36,949 nucleotides of DNA from JAAYEA01 sp012689325 (GCA_036841525.1 DAITVZ010000056.1:1-36949), one strand, 5' to 3'. Shown: positions 1 through 9,062, counted from the first letter of the stretch. Notes: generated by a model not told the origin, from the sequence alone. A program made the numbers and translations.

Positions 1-255
1 CAGGATATCGTCGCCCATGGTCTCACCCTCGCGCAGCAGTCGCTCCAGGTCGTCCAGGAAGGCTTCCGGCTGCACCATGTCCGGTGTAAGGTAGTCAACC
101 GCCTCCCAGGCGCGGCTGGCCGCGTACTCCTCCAATGGGAACCAGCTCTTGAAGGAAAGGCCCACCAGGGGGCGCTCGGCGGCGGCGCGGGTCCAGAAGC
201 GCTGGTAGCGGGCGATCTTGGCCGGGTCGTTGCCAAAGGGATAGGAGATGGCCAT
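1..255 (-). CDS. UroD-like (uroporphyrinogen decarboxylase / MtaA-type) protein, N-terminal part, cut by window edge
   Basis: The 85 visible codons read from an ATG at 255 and run off the left edge. The N-terminus carries the pattern of corrinoid-methyltransferase-like UroD relatives: a short lead, then KIARYQRFW, ERPLVGLSFK and a helical stretch ending GETMGDDIL. An AAAGGAA ribosome site lies before the ATG. The gene is last in an operon after the amidase and the nitroreductase (11 nt gap). The same N-terminal layout (Asn/Arg-rich helix, RP(L/K)..(G/Y)V) occurs in the UroD-like protein at 19838-21067. The metal motif and C-terminus lie outside the window, so the substrate class cannot be judged. 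True heme-pathway UroD is unlikely because this N-terminus does not match it. Confidence 0.7.
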   Translation of the reverse strand, partial: MAISYPFGNDPAKIARYQRFWTRAAAERPLVGLSFKSWFPLEEYAASRAWEAVDYLTPDMVQPEAFLDDLERLLREGETMGDDIL

Positions 256-266
256 GGCGGTTCCTT

Positions 267-929
267 TCAGATAAAGGTGGCGATCTCGTCCAGGGGCTTG
301 CGGCGGAGATCGGGCACGGTGACGCCCTCCGCCGGATGGCCTACTGCCAAGATCAGGGTCGGTCTCTCATTGCTGGGCCTGCCCAGGATCTCGTTCAGGA
401 AGCCCATGGGGCTTGGCGTGTAGGTCAACATGGCCAACCCCGCATGGTGCAGCGCGGCGATGAGCAGGCCAACGGCGATTCCCACCGACTCGGGCACGTA
501 GTAGTGCTTGACGGGACACCCGGCGGCGTCAAGATGGTGACGTTGGGCCAAGACGGCGATCAGGTATGGTGCGTCCTCCAGGAAGGGCTTGCGCCAGGTG
601 GTGGACAGGGGGACCAACGCATCCTTCCACTCTTGCGGGGCGCGGGCCTCGTAAAAGGCGCGCTCCACCTCCTCGGCGGCGGCGCGGATGCGGCGCTTGA
701 TCTCGGGGTTCGAGATGGCGACAAAGTGCCAGGGTTGCATGTGCGCGCCGCTGGGAGCCGTGCCCGCGCTCCGCAGGGCCTCCTCGATCACCTGGCGCGA
801 GATCGGGCGCGTGGAAAAGTGGCGCACGGATCGCCGTCGCTCCATCTCGGCGCGGAAAGCGGACGCGCGCTCGGCCATCTCCGTGGCGGGGTACTCTACA
901 TAACCGAGCAGGGGGATGTCGTTCGGCAT
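267..929 (-). CDS. FMN nitroreductase-fold protein of iodotyrosine deiodinase (IYD) type
   Basis: A 220-residue nitroreductase-family flavoprotein, a single domain that normally dimerises around FMN. Visible family motifs are RRRSVRHFS (31-39), the FMN-binding APSGAHMQPWHFV (58-70), ESVGIAVGLL and THTPSPM-like TYTPSPMGFL, and GRPSNERP near the end. The lid region contains Glu89, Tyr93 and Lys114 with spacing 4 and 21, the same spacing as the Glu-Tyr-Lys set that holds the halotyrosine zwitterion in mammalian IYD. This points to reductive dehalogenation of halotyrosines or halophenols rather than generic nitroreduction. That is inference from residue identity. The ATG at 929 was chosen over an upstream TTG (935) because GGAGG lies seven bases before it. 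It follows the amidase by 2 nt, so the two are co-transcribed. Confidence 0.82.
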   Translation of the reverse strand: MPNDIPLLGYVEYPATEMAERASAFRAEMERRRSVRHFSTRPISRQVIEEALRSAGTAPSGAHMQPWHFVAISNPEIKRRIRAAAEEVERAFYEARAPQEWKDALVPLSTTWRKPFLEDAPYLIAVLAQRHHLDAAGCPVKHYYVPESVGIAVGLLIAALHHAGLAMLTYTPSPMGFLNEILGRPSNERPTLILAVGHPAEGVTVPDLRRKPLDEIATFI

Positions 930-931
930 GG

Positions 932-2431
932 TCAAGCCTCCAGGGGCGCGCTGGGGCGAAAGGCGGGTGGGATGCGCACATGGGTGGCCTGTTCATAGGC
1001 ATAGGTCAGCCGGAGCAGCGTCGGCTCGGCGTAGGCGCCAGCCATGAGGGAGAGGCCCACCGGCAGCCCAAAGACATAGCCCGCCGGGACGGTGATGGAG
1101 GGGTAACCGGCCACCGCCGCCGGGGATGAGCTGCCGCCTGACCCGCAATCGCCGTTCACCAGGTCGGTCAGGTGGGCGGGGTGGTTACTGGGCGCGACGA
1201 GAGCATCCAGGCGGTGGCTGCGCAGGGCGGCATCGAGCCCTTCATCGCGTGCAAGACGGCGGGCAGCCGTTAGCGCTTCCAGGTATTGGGGTGTCGTGAG
1301 GGGGCCCTGGCTTTCCGCCTGAAGCAGCAGCTCCTGGCCAAAGTACGGCATGGTTCGGGCTCGGTGTTGCTCATTGAAGGCGATGACCTCTCGCAGGCTG
1401 CGGACAGGGACGCCTGGGCCTCGCGTGGACAGGTAGTCGTTGAGGTCGGCTCTGAACTCGTGCAGCAGGACAGTGTGCTCGTGCGCGCCCAGTTGCTTGA
1501 CCGTGGCGATCTCCACCGGGTCGATCAGCACGGCACCCAGGCCGCGCAGGGCCGCGAGGGCCTCCTCCATGACGCGGTCGACCGCCGGGTGCCGGCCCCA
1601 ATAGCCCCGCACCACGCCGATGCGCGCGCCTCGCAGCCCGTCAGGATCGAGGTACCGCTCATAGTCCGCGCCGGCCCAGCTCGCGGTCTCCCGCGTCGCC
1701 GGATCGCGCGGGTCGGGCCCCGCCAGCGCGCCCAGCAGGATGGCCACATCGCGCACGGTGCGCCCCATGGGCCCGGCGGTGTCCTGGCTGTGGGCGATGG
1801 GGATGATGCCCGATCGGCTGATCAGGCCGAGGGTGGGCTTGAGACCGACGATGCCGTTGACGGAGCTTGGGCAGATGATCGAGCCGTCGGTCTCGGTGCC
1901 AACCGCGGCGGCGCAGAGGTCGGCGGCCACAGCCACCGCGGACCCCGAGCTGGAGCCGCACGGGTTTCGGTCCAGCGCGTAAGGATTGCGGGTCAGCCCG
2001 CCGCGGCTGCTCCAGCCGCTGGTGGAGTGGGTGGAGCGAAAGCTGGCCCACTCGCTTAGGTTGGTCTTGCCTAGGATGATGGCGCCGGCAGCGCGAAGCC
2101 GTTCCACCAGGCCCGCATCGCGCGGCGCGCGAGAGCCCTCCAACGCCAGCGAGCCAGCGGTGGTGGCCATGCGGTCGCCGGTGTCGATGTTGTCCTTGAG
2201 CAGGACCGGGATACCGTGCAGCGGCCCGCGCAGGCGGCCCACCTGACGCTCGGCGTCAAGGGCCTGGGCGGCGGCCAGCGCGTCCGGGTTCAGTTCGATG
2301 ACGGCGTTCAGCCCGGGCCCAGCCTGGTCCAGTTCGCGAATGCGCTGGAGATAGCTGGTGACCAGTTGGGCGGCGCTCAGCTCGCCGGCCCGCAGCGCGG
2401 CCTGTAGCTCGGAAATGCTCTGCTCTGCCAT
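932..2431 (-). CDS. Amidase signature family hydrolase
   Basis: A 499-residue amidase-signature enzyme of ordinary length for the family. The Ser-cisSer-Lys triad is complete: Lys79 in PVLLKDNIDT, cis-Ser160 in the Gly/Ser-rich CGSSSGS loop, and nucleophile Ser184 in TETDGSI, 24 residues after the cis-Ser as usual. It should hydrolyse a carboxamide to acid and ammonia; the amide is unknown. The lack of GatB/GatC neighbours and the divergent C-terminal half argue against GatA. The ATG at 2431 is preferred to the in-frame GTG six bases upstream because AGAGG is well placed before it. First gene of the amidase, IYD-like, UroD-like operon, divergent from the enolase-superfamily gene. Confidence 0.88.
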   Translation of the reverse strand: MAEQSISELQAALRAGELSAAQLVTSYLQRIRELDQAGPGLNAVIELNPDALAAAQALDAERQVGRLRGPLHGIPVLLKDNIDTGDRMATTAGSLALEGSRAPRDAGLVERLRAAGAIILGKTNLSEWASFRSTHSTSGWSSRGGLTRNPYALDRNPCGSSSGSAVAVAADLCAAAVGTETDGSIICPSSVNGIVGLKPTLGLISRSGIIPIAHSQDTAGPMGRTVRDVAILLGALAGPDPRDPATRETASWAGADYERYLDPDGLRGARIGVVRGYWGRHPAVDRVMEEALAALRGLGAVLIDPVEIATVKQLGAHEHTVLLHEFRADLNDYLSTRGPGVPVRSLREVIAFNEQHRARTMPYFGQELLLQAESQGPLTTPQYLEALTAARRLARDEGLDAALRSHRLDALVAPSNHPAHLTDLVNGDCGSGGSSSPAAVAGYPSITVPAGYVFGLPVGLSLMAGAYAEPTLLRLTYAYEQATHVRIPPAFRPSAPLEA

Positions 2432-2460
2432 GCCCACCTCTGTGCAGCTCGATCGGCCCC

Positions 2461-2489
2461 ATTATAGGACGATTCCTCTGTCTGCCGAA
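2461..2489 (-). promoter_or_regulatory. Probable promoter for the amidase operon
   Basis: On the minus strand a perfect TATAAT lies at 2466-2461, about 30 bases before the amidase ATG. The -35 is poor (TTCGGC at 2489-2484, 17 bp spacer), so an activator may be needed. It sits back to back with the plus-strand promoter at 2503-2530. Confidence 0.45.
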
Positions 2490-2502
2490 ATACCCCTCGC
2501 GG

Positions 2503-2530
2503 TTGGCAACTGCGCACTTGTGCTTATCAT
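2503..2530 (+). promoter_or_regulatory. Sigma70-type promoter for the enolase-superfamily gene
   Basis: TTGGCA (2503-2508), 16 bp spacer, TATCAT (2525-2530); each hexamer matches consensus at five of six bases. The predicted start is near 2537, leaving a leader of about 24 bases with AGGAGG before the ATG at 2561. Confidence 0.6.
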
Positions 2531-2560
2531 AGGGCTAACACCAGGACATGAGGAGGAAGC

Positions 2561-3655
2561 ATGATCATCAAGAGACTGGAGACCTTTACCCGCGGACAGC
2601 AGATCTCGGTGGTGCGGCTAGAGACGGACAGCGGTCACGTGGGTTGGGGGCAGCTCTCGCCGTTCAACGCGGACATCTCGGCGCAGGTGTTTCACCGGCA
2701 GGTGGCGCCGCTGGTGCTCGGCGTCAGCCTCGAGGAGCACGAGGCGCTCTCGAACCGCGTAATCACCCGCACCTACAAGTTCCCCGGCACCTACGTCTGC
2801 CGGGCGCTGGTGGGCCTGGACACGGCCCTCTGGGACCTGCGGGGCAAGCTGGCGGGCCAGCCCGTCTATCAGATGCTTGGCGGCGTCAAGCGGGCCGTGC
2901 CGGCCTACGGCTCCAGCATGCGGCGCGACATCACCCCCAAGGAGGAGGCCGAACGGCTGGCGCGGCTGCGAGATACGAAAGGCTTCCGCGCCTTCAAGCT
3001 TCACACCGGCCACAACACGCCGCTGGCGATCACGCCGCAACTGGTCGAGATGGACGAGATGCTCCCCGCCGTGCGCAAGGCGGTCGGCGACGAGATCGGA
3101 CTGCTGGTGGACGTGAATGGCTGCTATACGGCCCAGGAGGCCATCGCCCAAGCCGGGCTCCTGGGTGACCATCGGGTCTGCCTCTTTGAGGAGCCGTGCC
3201 CCAACTGGGAATTAGAGTGGACCGCGGAGGTCGCGGCGGCTTACGAGATCGTCGTTTCCGGCGGCGAGCAGGACTATGACCTGAAGCAGTGGCAGCGGAT
3301 GGTGGCGATGCACTGCGTTGACCTGGCGCAGCCCGACGTCTGCTACATTGGCGGCCTGACGCGCGCCCTGAAGGCGGCGCGGATGGCAGAGGCCGCCGGG
3401 ATGGCCTGCATCCCGCACTCGGCGAACGTCTCCATGGTCACGCTTTTTGCCCTGCACCTGATGGCGGCGATCCCCAACGCAGGCCCCTGGATGGAGTTCA
3501 GCATCGAGGATTCGGCCTGGGCCAAGGGGATCTATAGCCCGGTGCTGGAGGTCGTGGACGGCCTGGTGGCGCTGCCCCAGGGGCCGGGCTGGGGGGTGGA
3601 GGTCAATACCGAGTGGCTGGCCGGGGCTGTGCGCCAGGTTAGCGAGCTAGCGTAG
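2561..3655 (+). CDS. Enolase-superfamily enzyme, mandelate racemase subgroup
   Basis: A 364-residue protein with the N-terminal capping domain and C-terminal (beta/alpha)7-beta barrel of the mandelate racemase group. Metal ligands are Asp184, Glu210 and Glu236, each 26 apart as in mandelate racemase. The His286-Asp259 dyad (IPHSAN and QPDV) also keeps the mandelate-racemase spacing. The usual Lys-x-Lys on the second barrel strand reads Lys146-Leu-His148, so the S-face base is altered, and there is a short insertion before Asp184. The most likely reaction is dehydration or epimerisation of a sugar acid, abstracting a proton next to a carboxylate. Exact substrate not recognisable. The ATG at 2561 has a strong AGGAGG. 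It converges on the nitrilase-family gene eight bases downstream. Confidence 0.88.
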   Translation: MIIKRLETFTRGQQISVVRLETDSGHVGWGQLSPFNADISAQVFHRQVAPLVLGVSLEEHEALSNRVITRTYKFPGTYVCRALVGLDTALWDLRGKLAGQPVYQMLGGVKRAVPAYGSSMRRDITPKEEAERLARLRDTKGFRAFKLHTGHNTPLAITPQLVEMDEMLPAVRKAVGDEIGLLVDVNGCYTAQEAIAQAGLLGDHRVCLFEEPCPNWELEWTAEVAAAYEIVVSGGEQDYDLKQWQRMVAMHCVDLAQPDVCYIGGLTRALKAARMAEAAGMACIPHSANVSMVTLFALHLMAAIPNAGPWMEFSIEDSAWAKGIYSPVLEVVDGLVALPQGPGWGVEVNTEWLAGAVRQVSELA

Positions 3656-3663
3656 CCGGCGCC

Positions 3664-4440
3664 CTAGAGCCGATATACGTCGGGCCGGCGGTCGCGCAGG
3701 TGGGCGCTCGGGCCCGCGCGCACCTGGTCCACGCGCCCCAGGTCGATCTCGGTGATGGCGTAGGTGGCCTCCTCCGGCTCGAGATTGGTGACGACCTCAC
3801 CAGTGGGATCGGTGATCAGCGACTGGCCGGGATGGGTGAAGGCGATATAGACCTCGCTCTCGTAGGAGCGGGTCTGCATCATGCGCAGGTTCTTGTCGTT
3901 ATGCATGCCATAGGTGGGGTTCAGGATGACTCGCGCGCCTTGGAGCGCCAGGGTGCGCACCGTCTCCGGCCAGCGGCGGTCGGCGCAGATCATCACGCCG
4001 AAGGGGCCGAAATCGGAATCGAATACGGGCAGGCGCTGGCCGGGGACATACTTGAGATCATGGGTCTGTAGATGGACCTTATCGTACATGCCCGCCAGCT
4101 CGCCCGCGCGGTTGAAGATCAGCGCGGTGTTATAGACCCCTTCCGGCGCGAGGCGGGCGCAGCCCAGTATGAACCAGGCGCGGTGATCGGCGGCCCACCG
4201 CGCGATCGCCCGGGCGTACGGAGATTCCCGCGGATCGATGGCGTACTGCGCGATGTTCTCGCGGGTGACATGGCCCTCGGTGACGACATAGCCCTCCAGG
4301 AAGCCCTCGGGCGTGATGACCACATCCGGCTTCCGGGGGGCCAGCTCCTCGAGGACAGATACGAGCTTGCGGAAGTTGCCCGGCAGGTCTCCCTTGTCGG
4401 GATAGACCTTCACTTGGGCGATGCGGATGGTTGCTGACAT
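3664..4440 (-). CDS. Carbon-nitrogen hydrolase (nitrilase superfamily)
   Basis: A 258-residue single-domain nitrilase-superfamily enzyme. The Glu-Lys-Cys triad is visible: Glu45 in TPEGFLEGY, Lys121 in MYDKVHL, nucleophile Cys152 in MICADRRWPE. The short core without N- or C-terminal fusion fits aliphatic amidase or N-carbamyl amino-acid amidohydrolase branches rather than Nit-Fhit or NAD synthetase. Members hydrolyse non-peptide C-N bonds; the ring-opening enzymes nearby (PreA-like, SsnA-like) make an N-carbamoyl substrate conceivable, which is inference. Single gene with its own divergent promoter and GGAG before the ATG at 4440. Confidence 0.88.
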   Translation of the reverse strand: MSATIRIAQVKVYPDKGDLPGNFRKLVSVLEELAPRKPDVVITPEGFLEGYVVTEGHVTRENIAQYAIDPRESPYARAIARWAADHRAWFILGCARLAPEGVYNTALIFNRAGELAGMYDKVHLQTHDLKYVPGQRLPVFDSDFGPFGVMICADRRWPETVRTLALQGARVILNPTYGMHNDKNLRMMQTRSYESEVYIAFTHPGQSLITDPTGEVVTNLEPEEATYAITEIDLGRVDQVRAGPSAHLRDRRPDVYRL

Positions 4441-4470
4441 GGCTCGACTCCTTTGGGCTGGCTCGCGATC

Positions 4471-4498
4471 ATTCTAGCCGCCTGAGGACGACTGGCAA
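4471..4498 (-). promoter_or_regulatory. Promoter for the nitrilase-family gene
   Basis: Minus strand TTGCCA (4498-4493), 16 bp spacer, TAGAAT (4476-4471), five of six matches in each hexamer, about 30 bases before the ATG. It lies ten bases from the divergent SDR promoter. Confidence 0.55.
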
Positions 4499-4507
4499 AT
4501 GCGGACG

Positions 4508-4536
4508 TTGACGCGTAGGCCCCTTCACGCTACAAT
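4508..4536 (+). promoter_or_regulatory. Strong sigma70-type promoter for the SDR gene
   Basis: TTGACG (4508-4513), 17 bp spacer, TACAAT (4531-4536). The same pair of hexamers with the same spacer recurs on the minus strand at 31720-31692. The start is predicted near 4543, about 22 bases before the ATG at 4565. Confidence 0.7.
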
Positions 4537-4564
4537 GGGCCTAGAGAGCACGAGGAGGTTGGCC

Positions 4565-5356
<792 letters not shown>

Positions 5357-5372
5357 GGATCCCTCAGTTGCG

Positions 5373-5412
5373 GAAAAAGCGCACGCTCGGCGAGTGATCC
5401 GCCGAGCGTGCG
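5373..5412 (-). terminator. Intrinsic terminator of the transketolase-like gene
   Basis: A perfect 13 bp stem (5380-5392 with 5400-5412) and 7-base loop. On the minus strand it is followed by CTTTTTCC. On the plus strand no T-run follows, so it serves mainly the leftward gene that ends at 5432. Confidence 0.85.
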
Positions 5413-5431
5413 GTGTCTGTGGAGGAAGCAG

Positions 5432-7780
5432 CTAGCTGGCGTCCAGGGCCTGGCGGAGCTGCTGCATCCGCTTCTCGCGGTCCTGGACAAAGCGCTCGAT
5501 CCCCTTGAGCAGCCACTCCGGCGAGAGGTGGGCCTCGTCCACCAGCTCGCCCAGCTCGCCGCCGGTGCGCCAACGGTTGTCCCAGTCTGAGGACATGGCA
5601 TACTCTTCCGATGTCTTGGAGTAGAGCCAGTCGTGCATCAGGCGGCGCGCGCCGTTGGTGATCACGGTGGAATCCAGCCAGTCGGCGGGGGAGACGATCT
5701 GCGCCTGATACGCGCCGGACTGCCTCTTGAACAGCTCGGGGCTGATGGCGGCTACCAGCTTGACGTTCAGCCCTTCCTTGTCCAGCGTGGGCAAAAGCTG
5801 CAGCATGTTGTGGGTGGTGATGGTCCCCTGTACAAAGATGGTGCCCATGCGCTTCTGGTCCGCCCGGTAGTCGCGGATGATGTAGGCCCCCTTGGCCGCC
5901 TCAAAGTGCGAGGCCATGCCCAGGGCCTGCCGGTCGGGGATGGTGATGGGCGGGCGCGTCAGGTGCAGGGCGATGATTGGCACCTCGGTCGCGAAGGCGG
6001 TTCCCAGGACCACTGGCACCTCGTTGAACTCCCAGGGATGCAGGTTGATGATCTGGCCGTCGGGGAAGAGCTGCGTCACGCCCGGGGAAAAGATGCCAAA
6101 GTGGGTGCGCGAATCGTCGGCAGTCTCGGGCCCGGAGTGGCCGACGATCCAGAGCACCTTGCCCAGCTTGACCGGCGAGTCCTGCACCATCTGGCTCCAG
6201 ATGCGGAAGAGGCCATACTTGAGGTACGAGAACGAGCCATAGGTGGAGCAGGCGCCGTAAAACCCCTGGAACTCGTCTTCCTGATGGCTGGAAAAGTTGA
6301 CCGAGGCCAGGCCGACCATCATGCCGGCGTTGGTGAACTCGGTGATCTCGGTGGGGAGGAGCGCGCCGTCGGGGTTATCCCGCCTGTAGAAGCCATAGCC
6401 GGGGAAGCCCTCCAGACCTTCGCCAAAGCCGATGATGTTGGTGGAGGCGGTGAGATCGGCGGAACTGGCGATGAACAGCGGGCGATCGTAGCGCTGGCGG
6501 CAATAGGTGTTGATCCAGGCGCCCCACTGGCGCAGCGCCACACGGTTGGCCGTCTTGGCCCCTGGCTTGACGTACAGCTCGGCGGGATAGTTGCGGAAAT
6601 CCCATAGCCGCCCGTCGTCCAGCGGGTTGCGCTTGACGTCTAGCTTGAGCTCGGACTTGGCCTCCGGCACCGAGTCGCCGAGGGCTGCCAAGGTGTCGGC
6701 CAAATAGTCCACCAGGGCCTGATCGCGGCGCAGCACCTCCAGGACGCGCTGCATGTTGGCGGCGGTCTGCTGGCGGAGGGCCTCACCGGAGGGCGAGGGC
6801 TCGCAGTATCCCTCGAAAGTGACGCCGTACTTGGCCATGAACGGCGCCTTGGTCTCCCAGAACAGGTCGTTGCAGGCGGCGTGGGGCGCGCCGTGCGACT
6901 TGTTGTCATACATGGCATAGCCGCGGCCCTTGCGGGTCTGCAACCAGGTCACGCTGGGCACGCCGTCGGGGTTGGGGCCATAGATCATGTCCAGCAGCGC
7001 GCTGGTGACCGGGCCCCACTCGTTGCCGTGGATGGCGGCGGAGACGCGCCAACCATAGGGGCGGAACCAATCGTCGGGCGTGCCGGCGACCACCGAGCTA
7101 ACGGGGTGGTCGTCGATGCCAAAGTCGTTCCAGTCCACCACATAGTACAGGTTATCCAGCCCCAAGCTCCAGGCCGTATTCTTGACCTCGTGGCTGGCCC
7201 CCGCGGTAAGCCCCGCGTCGCCCTCGAAGGCAAAGACCCTGACGTCGCCGGCGCCCGCGCGCTTGAGCGCAAAGGCCTCGCCAGCGGCGGGCGGCGAGCC
7301 GTGGCCGGTGGGCCCCGTGTTGAAGCGGATGATCATGCTCTTGCCCGCGGCCTCGGCGTGGCCGGGCAGGCCGCCCCGGCGCCGGAAGGTGAGCAAATCA
7401 TCCCAATAGAGCGCGCGCTCGGGCGGGACCAGGTAGCGGTCGTCGCCGGTCTGCTGGTGCTTGATGCGCATGGCCTCGTTGAGGACGGCGAGGGTCGCAT
7501 AGACCAGCGGGATCGTGTGTCCCGCCACCAAGATGAAGCGGTCGCTGAAGGGCTTCTCAGGCTTGCGGATATCCCAGCGCATGATGCCGCTCAGGAGGGT
7601 CACCACGAAGGCATGCACCTTGGAGCGCGAGCCACCAGGGTGTCCGCTCTGGCGTAGGTTCAGCATCAGGTCGATGAGCTGGTCGATGAGGTCTTTGGTC
7701 ACTTCCCAGTGCGGGAACTGGGGTTCCAGCGCTTGGTAGCGGTCAAAGAGGGCCTGCTTGTAGCTGACGGCGTTCTTCAT
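5432..7780 (-). CDS. Transketolase-family thiamine-diphosphate enzyme
   Basis: A 782-residue ThDP enzyme with the full transketolase layout: N-terminal pyrophosphate-binding domain with SGHPGGS (45-51), GPTGHG (156-161) and the Mg-ThDP signature EGDAGL (186-191) through Asn218 in DWND, then a pyrimidine-binding domain (SSADLTAST, EITEFTNAGMM) and a C-terminal domain. It is longer than common transketolases (about 660 residues) and divergent, so it may be a specialised ketose or 2-oxoacid enzyme. Canonical pentose-phosphate activity is likely but not proven. The ATG at 7780 has AGGAG; an upstream GTG-type extension overlaps the promoter and is rejected. Single-gene unit bounded by the promoter at 7876-7903 and the terminator at 5373-5412. 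Confidence 0.82.
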   Translation of the reverse strand: MKNAVSYKQALFDRYQALEPQFPHWEVTKDLIDQLIDLMLNLRQSGHPGGSRSKVHAFVVTLLSGIMRWDIRKPEKPFSDRFILVAGHTIPLVYATLAVLNEAMRIKHQQTGDDRYLVPPERALYWDDLLTFRRRGGLPGHAEAAGKSMIIRFNTGPTGHGSPPAAGEAFALKRAGAGDVRVFAFEGDAGLTAGASHEVKNTAWSLGLDNLYYVVDWNDFGIDDHPVSSVVAGTPDDWFRPYGWRVSAAIHGNEWGPVTSALLDMIYGPNPDGVPSVTWLQTRKGRGYAMYDNKSHGAPHAACNDLFWETKAPFMAKYGVTFEGYCEPSPSGEALRQQTAANMQRVLEVLRRDQALVDYLADTLAALGDSVPEAKSELKLDVKRNPLDDGRLWDFRNYPAELYVKPGAKTANRVALRQWGAWINTYCRQRYDRPLFIASSADLTASTNIIGFGEGLEGFPGYGFYRRDNPDGALLPTEITEFTNAGMMVGLASVNFSSHQEDEFQGFYGACSTYGSFSYLKYGLFRIWSQMVQDSPVKLGKVLWIVGHSGPETADDSRTHFGIFSPGVTQLFPDGQIINLHPWEFNEVPVVLGTAFATEVPIIALHLTRPPITIPDRQALGMASHFEAAKGAYIIRDYRADQKRMGTIFVQGTITTHNMLQLLPTLDKEGLNVKLVAAISPELFKRQSGAYQAQIVSPADWLDSTVITNGARRLMHDWLYSKTSEEYAMSSDWDNRWRTGGELGELVDEAHLSPEWLLKGIERFVQDREKRMQQLRQALDAS

Positions 7781-7875
7781 GCGCGCACTCCTATCTGGTT
7801 GGGGTGGCATCCCTTGCCGAGTGGCCGGACCTCCGGGCGTTGGCGCCCTGGCGGTTGGCGACGCGTTCGAGCGCA

Positions 7876-7903
7876 ATTATAGCTAGGATAGGCGGCGTGT
7901 CAA
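7876..7903 (-). promoter_or_regulatory. Consensus sigma70 promoter of the transketolase-like gene
   Basis: Minus strand TTGACA (7903-7898), 16 bp spacer, TATAAT (7881-7876): both hexamers are perfect. Transcription should begin near 7869, giving a leader of roughly 90 bases. It is the strongest promoter by inspection in the window. Confidence 0.85.
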
Positions 7904-7919
7904 AAGAGATCCGGGTGAG

Positions 7920-7931
7920 CTAAACGTTTAG
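7920..7931. promoter_or_regulatory. 12 bp palindrome with a LacI-type core, upstream of the -35
   Basis: CTAAACGTTTAG is a perfect palindrome with the central AAACGTTT seen in operators of the LacI/GalR family. Its centre is about 25 bases upstream of the -35 of the transketolase-like promoter, in the gap after the PreA-like gene. No LacI-type regulator gene is in the window. Confidence 0.5.
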
Positions 7932-7961
7932 ATCGCCGGGGCAGCGGGTCGCCGCGCGGCA

Positions 7962-9050
7962 TCAACACGCCAGCAGCGCCCGCGGGCGGCAGCGCGTGAC
8001 GCAGAGCCCGCATCCGCTGCACAGGGTGAGGTTCAGCCTGGCTGTCCGGTCAACGACCCGGATCGCCCCGAGAGGGCACGACTGCTCGCAGAGCCGGCAG
8101 CCCGTGCACCTGCCGACGTCCAGCCGCGGCGGCACGGCCTGGGTGCGGAACGGGCGGGCGGCAGCCTGGCGATGGGCCAGCCCCCTGATGTCGGCGAGAC
8201 TGGCATAACCATGCTCATCCAGCCAGCGGCCGATCTCGCTGGCGATGCGGCCGTAGACCTGGGGGCCGCGCAGGATGGCGGCGGTGCAGACCTGGACCGC
8301 CCAAGCGCCAGCCATGACCATTTCGATGGCGTCCTCTCCGCGACTCACGCCGCCCACCCCAAGGATGGGCAGGTCCACCTCCTGGGCGATCTCGTAGATG
8401 CAGCGCACGGCCAGGGGCTTGAGCGCTGGACCGGAGAGCCAGCCGTGGCCCTCGTGGCTGCCCATCAGGGGGAGGCCGGTCTCGATATCGATGGCCATGC
8501 ATGGCCCAAACGAGTTGATGGCCGCGATGCCGTCGGCCCCGGCCTGCTGAGCCAGACGGGCGGCGCGGCGCATCTCGCGGCCCAGAGGGCTCAGCTTGAC
8601 GAACACGGGGACGTCCACCGCGGCCTTGGCGGCGCGGATCGCCTCGACCATGGGCTGGGCGTCCTCGCCGATATAGTGGGTGGAGAGCTCCAACGCGTCG
8701 GCGAAGGGGCGCACCCGCGGCGCCAGCTCGGCGATGTCCTGGGCGGTATAGCCCAGGCTGACGATGAGCGGCAAGCCCGCGGTCCTGGCCAGGGCGTACT
8801 CGTGCTCGAGCCACTGTTCTGGCGGAAGCTCGGACCACAGCTCGCAGTTGAGAAAGCCGTGCGGGATCTCGGCCATGTTGGGCGTGGGAACCTGCGCTGG
8901 GCGCGTCGAGATGGTTTTGGCGACCAGCCCGCCTGCGCCGCCTTCCGCGCAGGCCAGCAGCGCGCGCCCGTCGCGGCCGGGCGGGCCCGCCGCAGGCAGC
9001 ACCGGATTCGGAAAAGCAAGGCCGCAGATGTCCACTCGCAGATCGGCCAT
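7962..9050 (-). CDS. PreA-like dihydroorotate/dihydropyrimidine dehydrogenase-family flavoprotein with two 4Fe-4S clusters
   Basis: A 362-residue protein: FMN-binding TIM barrel (conserved Lys152 in FVKLSP, phosphate loop GVGGVS at 231-236) followed by a bacterial-ferredoxin domain with Cys315/318/321/325 and Cys344/347/350/354. This is the architecture of dihydropyrimidine dehydrogenase subunit PreA. The active-site loop that normally reads N-x-S-C-P-(N/H) is ELSTHY (121-126), with Thr124 where the catalytic Cys is expected, so it is not a standard dihydropyrimidine dehydrogenase. No PreT-like partner is nearby. It follows the SsnA-like gene by 12 nt in one operon. Fits electron transfer or reduction of an N-heterocycle; substrate unknown. 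Confidence 0.82.
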   Translation of the reverse strand: MADLRVDICGLAFPNPVLPAAGPPGRDGRALLACAEGGAGGLVAKTISTRPAQVPTPNMAEIPHGFLNCELWSELPPEQWLEHEYALARTAGLPLIVSLGYTAQDIAELAPRVRPFADALELSTHYIGEDAQPMVEAIRAAKAAVDVPVFVKLSPLGREMRRAARLAQQAGADGIAAINSFGPCMAIDIETGLPLMGSHEGHGWLSGPALKPLAVRCIYEIAQEVDLPILGVGGVSRGEDAIEMVMAGAWAVQVCTAAILRGPQVYGRIASEIGRWLDEHGYASLADIRGLAHRQAAARPFRTQAVPPRLDVGRCTGCRLCEQSCPLGAIRVVDRTARLNLTLCSGCGLCVTRCRPRALLAC

Positions 9051-9062
9051 GACGCCCCCTCT

